Source: CAYTRP01 sp964625145
GTDB taxonomy: Bacteria; Sumerlaeota; Sumerlaeia; SLMS01; JAHLLQ01
Length of the DNA stretch: 13,348 bases
Reading direction: 5' to 3'
NCBI GenBank assembly: GCA_964625145.1
Contig: CAZVAQ010000095.1
Coordinates: 1 to 13,348, forward strand
In this document: one piece after another, positions 13,335 through 13,348 of the stretch
How the letters are laid out: each line of letters opens with the position of its first letter
How positions within the stretch are numbered: position 1 is the first letter of the stretch
Translations under genes and position numbers: made by a program
Notes under the pieces: model-generated
Databases searched by the model: none
What the model was told of the DNA's origin: nothing
The model's input: the letters and a program-made list of their open reading frames with translations, nothing else

Positions 13335-13348
13335 AGCCGCTCCATCAT

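Overview
This is a GC-rich bacterial chromosome segment. Hand counts give about 65% GC for a line inside queG and only about 45% for two lines inside the 6932-7564 gene. It contains one run of exactly 100 Ns, which suggests a scaffolded draft or metagenome assembly. Codon use, GTG starts, Shine-Dalgarno sites and bacterial gene families (RecF, QueG, class II aldolase) point to a bacterium. The phylum cannot be fixed from the window. No tRNA, rRNA, CRISPR array or insertion sequence was seen.

Layout, left to right. (1) A lipoprotein zinc amidase (91-1206, +) with an extra C-terminal beta-rich domain converges on NADP-type glutamate dehydrogenase (gdhA, 1300-2679, -); a 14-bp-stem hairpin lies between their ends. 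(2) A 206-bp divergent intergenic region with a clear dyad separates gdhA from a two-gene metal ABC importer (2886-4488, +). The importer has an ATPase and a permease but no solute-binding protein here. (3) Class II fructose-bisphosphate aldolase (4558-5481, -) has the N gap inside it and a good terminator behind it. (4) A compositionally distinct, lower-GC two-gene unit (5727-7564, +) encodes an AAA_21/RecF-like ATPase and a DUF4276-type TOPRIM-like protein, joined by a GTGA stop/start overlap. (5) A minus-strand block reads, in transcription order, recF, a 720-aa GH57-like protein, a NifU-type Fe-S scaffold, a membrane-anchored alpha/beta hydrolase and queG.

How the genes work together. Most are housekeeping: nitrogen assimilation, glycolysis, metal uptake, wall recycling, recombination and tRNA modification. 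In the last block nifU, the hydrolase and queG are packed by overlaps, so a Fe-S scaffold may be co-expressed with queG, whose enzyme needs two [4Fe-4S] clusters. The outlier is the ATPase plus TOPRIM-like pair between aldolase and queG. Its gene order, translational coupling, composition and domain pairing resemble ATPase/TOPRIM anti-phage systems such as PARIS and the OLD/Gabija ATPases, but with a different effector family. It is the best candidate here for an undescribed system.
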